Assembly: GCA_044353165.1 (NCBI GenBank)
Contig: JBILCM010000008.1
Coordinates: 1 to 53,782 of the forward strand
DNA from: JBILCM01 sp044353165
Lineage (GTDB): Bacteria; Bacillota; Bacilli; Paenibacillales; YIM-B00363
Length of the DNA: 53,782 bases
Reading direction: 5' to 3'
Part shown: positions 51,005-53,782 of the stretch, one piece after another
Layout of the letters: each line of letters starts with the position of its first letter
How positions within the stretch are numbered: the first letter of the stretch is position 1
Notes under the pieces: generated by a model
What the model was told of the DNA's origin: nothing
Seen by the model: only the letters and a program-made list of their open reading frames with translations
Database searches by the model: none
Translations under genes and position numbers: made by a program

Positions 51005-52021
51005 ATGAAAGGCATTGTATGCGAATCAATCGAAAATTTTCAATATCGCAACGATTTTCCAGTGCCGGAGCTTGTTGAGGGCGAAGCCCTTGTTCGTGTT
51101 CACAGAATTGGAATTTGCGGCACGGACTTGCATGCATTCAAAGGAAACCAGCCCTTTTTTACGTATCCTCGTGTTTTGGGACATGAGTTAGCTGGTGTCA
51201 TTGAACAAATTGGCGAGAACGAGTACGGCTTGCAAGTCGGAGATCAAGTCAGCATCATTCCTTATTTGCATTGTGGTGAATGTATTGCTTGTCGAGTCGG
51301 CAGAACGAACTGTTGTACCTCTATGAAAGTGCTTGGCGTACATACTGATGGTGGTATGCGGGAGGTTATTGCAGTTCCGATCCCCAACGTAATCCAAACC
51401 AACAAACTCACGCTTGATCAGACAGCTGTGTTGGAACCTCTAGCTATTGGTGCCCATGCGGTGCGTCGAGCAGGAGTGAAACGAGGCGAAACCGTCTTGG
51501 TAACTGGAGCGGGTCCAATCGGTCTAGGTGTGATGATTTTCGCGAAATATGCCGGGGCTCAGGTCATTGCGATGGATATTAATGAAGAACGGCTTGCATT
51601 TTGCAAGACGTGGGCTGGCGCGGATTATACCGTGAATGCGTTGGAACAACCTCGAGAGAACATTGCACGTTTCACGAATGATGAATTCCCAACGACTGTA
51701 TTCGATGCCACAGGCAATCAGCGTTCGATGAACGATGCATTCCATTGGCCTGCGCATGGTGGAACTTTAGTCTTTGTCGGACTTGTGAAACAAGATGTAA
51801 GTTTTCATGATCCGGACTTTCACAAACGCGAACTAACTCTGATGGCAAGTCGTAATGCTACAAAAGAAGATTTCAACCACGTGCTTGAGGTGATGCATGC
51901 GGGTGCCATTCAAGTGGATCAGTACATCACGCATCGATCCCATTTTGACGAGATGATTGATGAATTTGGGAATTGGTTAAAGCCTGAAACCAAAGTTATC
52001 AAAGCTGTTGTCGAACTATAA
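51005..52021 (+). CDS. Zinc-binding alcohol dehydrogenase, sugar-acid type (RspB/LgoD-like)
   Basis: A 338-residue medium-chain dehydrogenase. Catalytic zinc ligands are in GICGTDLHAF and LGHE, structural zinc Cys in CGECIACRVGRTNCC, and the Rossmann motif is VTGAGPIGLG. IGICGTDLHAFKGNQPFFTYPRVLGHE closely resembles E. coli LgoD (YjjN, L-galactonate 5-dehydrogenase) and RspB, so the likely reaction is NAD-dependent oxidation of a sugar acid or polyol carbon. Divergent from an AraC regulator and followed by a terminator: a single-gene unit serving the same catabolic region. Confidence 0.92.
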   Translation: MKGIVCESIENFQYRNDFPVPELVEGEALVRVHRIGICGTDLHAFKGNQPFFTYPRVLGHELAGVIEQIGENEYGLQVGDQVSIIPYLHCGECIACRVGRTNCCTSMKVLGVHTDGGMREVIAVPIPNVIQTNKLTLDQTAVLEPLAIGAHAVRRAGVKRGETVLVTGAGPIGLGVMIFAKYAGAQVIAMDINEERLAFCKTWAGADYTVNALEQPRENIARFTNDEFPTTVFDATGNQRSMNDAFHWPAHGGTLVFVGLVKQDVSFHDPDFHKRELTLMASRNATKEDFNHVLEVMHAGAIQVDQYITHRSHFDEMIDEFGNWLKPETKVIKAVVEL

Positions 52022-52037
52022 ACAGATGATGAACCAA

Positions 52038-52075
52038 GGGGCTTGATTTACTGAGAGCCCCATTTTTGCATTTTT
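52038..52075 (+). terminator. Terminator of the alcohol dehydrogenase gene
   Basis: GGGGCT (52038-52043), 12-base loop, AGCCCC (52056-52061), then ATTTTTGCATTTTT. Confidence 0.8.
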
Positions 52076-52167
52076 CAGATGATTTGAGAGTTCTCTTGAG
52101 TTAATATAAGATTGTAATAAAATTGCATCAAAATCGTTTCATTAAAGAGCAGGAGGTTGTTTGCGCA

Positions 52168-53782
52168 ATGCCTTATCGAAAGTACATTGTGAAGTATTGG
52201 CGAGGATTTCTGCTAGCGATCTTCTTCTTGACTCTTGAAGCGGGGGCAGATTTGATGATGCCCACATTGCTTGCATTTATTATTGATCGCGGGGTAGCGA
52301 ACCAGGATTTTAACTATGTGTTGCGGATGGGCGGTCTGATGTTGCTTATTACACTGTTCGCCGCTTTCTTTGCCAGTATGCGCAACATTGTAGCCGTTCA
52401 AGTGTCCCATAAATTTGGAACAGAACTTCGCAATGATTTATTTCGCAAAATACAAACGCTTTCATTCGAAAATATGAACAAGTTTGAACGGGGCTCACTC
52501 ATTACGCGGATGACCAATGATATTACCATGGTCCAGAACTTTGTTAGCGGCATGATGCGCGTTTTTGTCAAAGCGCCGATCGTCGGCATTGGCGCATTGA
52601 TTCTGGCCATTCGCTTAAATCCGGAGTTGTCGACTGTGTTTGCTGTTGTGATTCCTATTGTAGCTGTGTTAGTTGCTATCAATGTGAAGATGGGATACAG
52701 AAGATTTCTGAAAGTGCAAGAATCTCTGGATAAAGTGAATAGTAACGTTCGCGAATATTTATCAGGGGTTCGTGTGGTAAAGGCATTCAACCGGTTTGCT
52801 CACGAAGTTAGTAAGTTTGGACGCACCAATGTAGAACAACGTGATGCTTCTATTGATGCGATGAGGGCTATGGCCATATTCAGCCCTGCCATTATGCTCA
52901 CTGTGAATTTAGGCGTCGTTGCTATTTTGTGGGTCGGCGGTGTGTGGATTGGTACAGGTGATGCAGGCATTCGAGAAAACCAAGTCGGGGAACTTGTTGC
53001 ATTCATTAACTATATGACATTAATTTTGTTTTCCCTTATGATGGTCTCGATGGTATTCAATATGTTCGTAAGAGCACGCGCCTCTGCACAGCGGATCAGT
53101 AGTATATTTAACGAGCGCAATCAGATGAATTGGATTGATACAGTTTCAGACCAACAGATCGTTGGGAATGGAAGAGTGGAATTTCAAGGCGTATATTTTG
53201 CATACAATGAAACAGGCGAAGAACCTGTATTACGGAATGTTACAGTTGATTGTTTGCCCGGTCAGACCGTGGGCATTGTAGGTTCCACGGGTTCAGGTAA
53301 GAGTACACTCGTATCCTTGATTCCGCGTTTTTTTGATACGACGGCAGGAAGAGTGAGTATTGACGGTGTTGATGTCAAAGATGTAGATCCTGCATTATTA
53401 AGAGAGAAAATTGCTATCGTGCCGCAAAGAAGCATTTTGTTTACAGGTACAATTGCTCAGAATATTATGTGGGGCAACGAACAAGCGACCTTCGAAGACG
53501 TTAAGCATGCAGCCGTCATGGCCGCGGCTCACGAGTTTATTTGCAACCTACCTGATGGATACGATTCAAGAATTGGACAGCGTGGTGTCAACTTATCAGG
53601 GGGTCAGAAACAACGGCTTTCGATCGCTCGCGCGTTAATTCGAAAACCACAAATATTGATTCTTGATGATTGCACCAGTGCAGTCGATGCTGCGACGGAA
53701 GTGAAAATTAAAGATGCATTAAAACAGTATGCAAGCAATATAACTTGTGTTCTGATTGCACAGCGAATTACGTCCGTTATGG
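52168..53782 (+). CDS. ABC exporter (membrane + ATPase fusion), cut by window end
   Basis: 538 codons of an open frame running off the right edge. The N-terminal exporter domain has six helices (YRKYIVKYWRGFLLAIFFLT, IIDRGVANQDFNYV, GSLITRMTNDITMVQ, YLSGVRVVKAFNR). The nucleotide-binding domain has Walker A VGSTGSGKST, Q-loop VPQRSILF, signature LSGGQKQRLSIARAL, Walker B LILDDCTSAVD and the H-loop region IAQRITSV. The catalytic Glu after Walker B is Asp-Cys here (LDDCTSAVD), as in the degenerate site of heterodimeric exporters of the YfiB/BmrC type, so a second half-transporter gene is expected just downstream. About 40 residues are missing. The start is ATG 52168, 11 bases after AGGAGG. Confidence 0.9.
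   Translation, partial: MPYRKYIVKYWRGFLLAIFFLTLEAGADLMMPTLLAFIIDRGVANQDFNYVLRMGGLMLLITLFAAFFASMRNIVAVQVSHKFGTELRNDLFRKIQTLSFENMNKFERGSLITRMTNDITMVQNFVSGMMRVFVKAPIVGIGALILAIRLNPELSTVFAVVIPIVAVLVAINVKMGYRRFLKVQESLDKVNSNVREYLSGVRVVKAFNRFAHEVSKFGRTNVEQRDASIDAMRAMAIFSPAIMLTVNLGVVAILWVGGVWIGTGDAGIRENQVGELVAFINYMTLILFSLMMVSMVFNMFVRARASAQRISSIFNERNQMNWIDTVSDQQIVGNGRVEFQGVYFAYNETGEEPVLRNVTVDCLPGQTVGIVGSTGSGKSTLVSLIPRFFDTTAGRVSIDGVDVKDVDPALLREKIAIVPQRSILFTGTIAQNIMWGNEQATFEDVKHAAVMAAAHEFICNLPDGYDSRIGQRGVNLSGGQKQRLSIARALIRKPQILILDDCTSAVDAATEVKIKDALKQYASNITCVLIAQRITSVM

Overview
The window looks like a chromosomal segment of a low-to-mid GC, endospore-forming Gram-positive of the Paenibacillaceae (Paenibacillus/Cohnella-like). 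The reasons are LplB/YtcP-type sugar permeases beside a membrane-anchored AraC regulator, many AraC genes, strong AAGGAGG-type ribosome sites with frequent TTG/GTG starts, and Bacillales core genes (yqhG-yqhH-lipM, yqzE, ykvI-like, yhaM, dat). I saw no tRNA, rRNA, CRISPR, insertion sequence or phage gene, and no clearly broken gene. Both window ends cut a gene: an enolase-superfamily dehydratase on the left and an ABC exporter on the right.

Layout. (A) 1-7528 is a sugar/sugar-acid module: a partial enolase-family dehydratase, an SDR dehydrogenase and a large GH106-like glycosidase in one operon, a Gfo/Idh/MocA dehydrogenase facing it across a perfect 19-bp terminator hairpin, then an AraC regulator, a tiny Rieske protein and an FAH-family hydrolase. 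(B) 7543-24504 is mostly housekeeping: a rubrerythrin + DUF3501 pair behind a textbook promoter and a PerR-like box, a GT4 glycosyltransferase with two membrane proteins, a YkvI-like transporter with a leader that can hide its Shine-Dalgarno, a lipoprotein, xpt, small proteins, yqhG/yqhH, lipM, dat, a class II ribonucleotide reductase with two NrdR boxes, a KinB-like kinase and the YhaM exonuclease. (C) 24626-28859 has a GntR/FCD regulator, D-galactonate dehydratase (dgoD), an AIM24-family protein and the first sulfatase. (D) 28975-40535 has a second sulfatase, a transmembrane AraC regulator, the LplB/YtcP permeases, a solute-binding lipoprotein, a third sulfatase and a second binding lipoprotein. 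(E) 40642-43734 is a NEW3-domain protein with an ABC ATPase and permease. (F) 43740-52021 is a tight five-gene operon (PhyH-like dioxygenase, aldo/keto reductase, creatininase-like hydrolase, fourth sulfatase, enolase-family dehydratase) flanked by two AraC regulators, then a sugar-acid type zinc alcohol dehydrogenase. (G) 52168-end is an ABC exporter.

How it fits together (inference). Four Cys-type sulfatases, the big glycosidase and all the oxidoreductases lack signal peptides, whereas the two sugar-binding proteins are lipoproteins. The picture is of binding and import of small sulfated oligosaccharides, desulfation and hydrolysis in the cytoplasm, then oxidation to aldonic acids and dehydration by three enolase-superfamily enzymes. 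GH106-like glycosidase + dehydratase + SDR + FAH hydrolase suggests a non-phosphorylative deoxysugar (rhamnose/fucose) route, and dgoD suggests galactonate. Two catabolite-repression (cre) sites support control by preferred carbon. The most unusual features are the homologous ~120-residue Ala/Glu/Lys helical stalks on two binding proteins of otherwise different type, and the PhyH-AKR-creatininase-sulfatase-enolase operon, whose substrate I cannot name.
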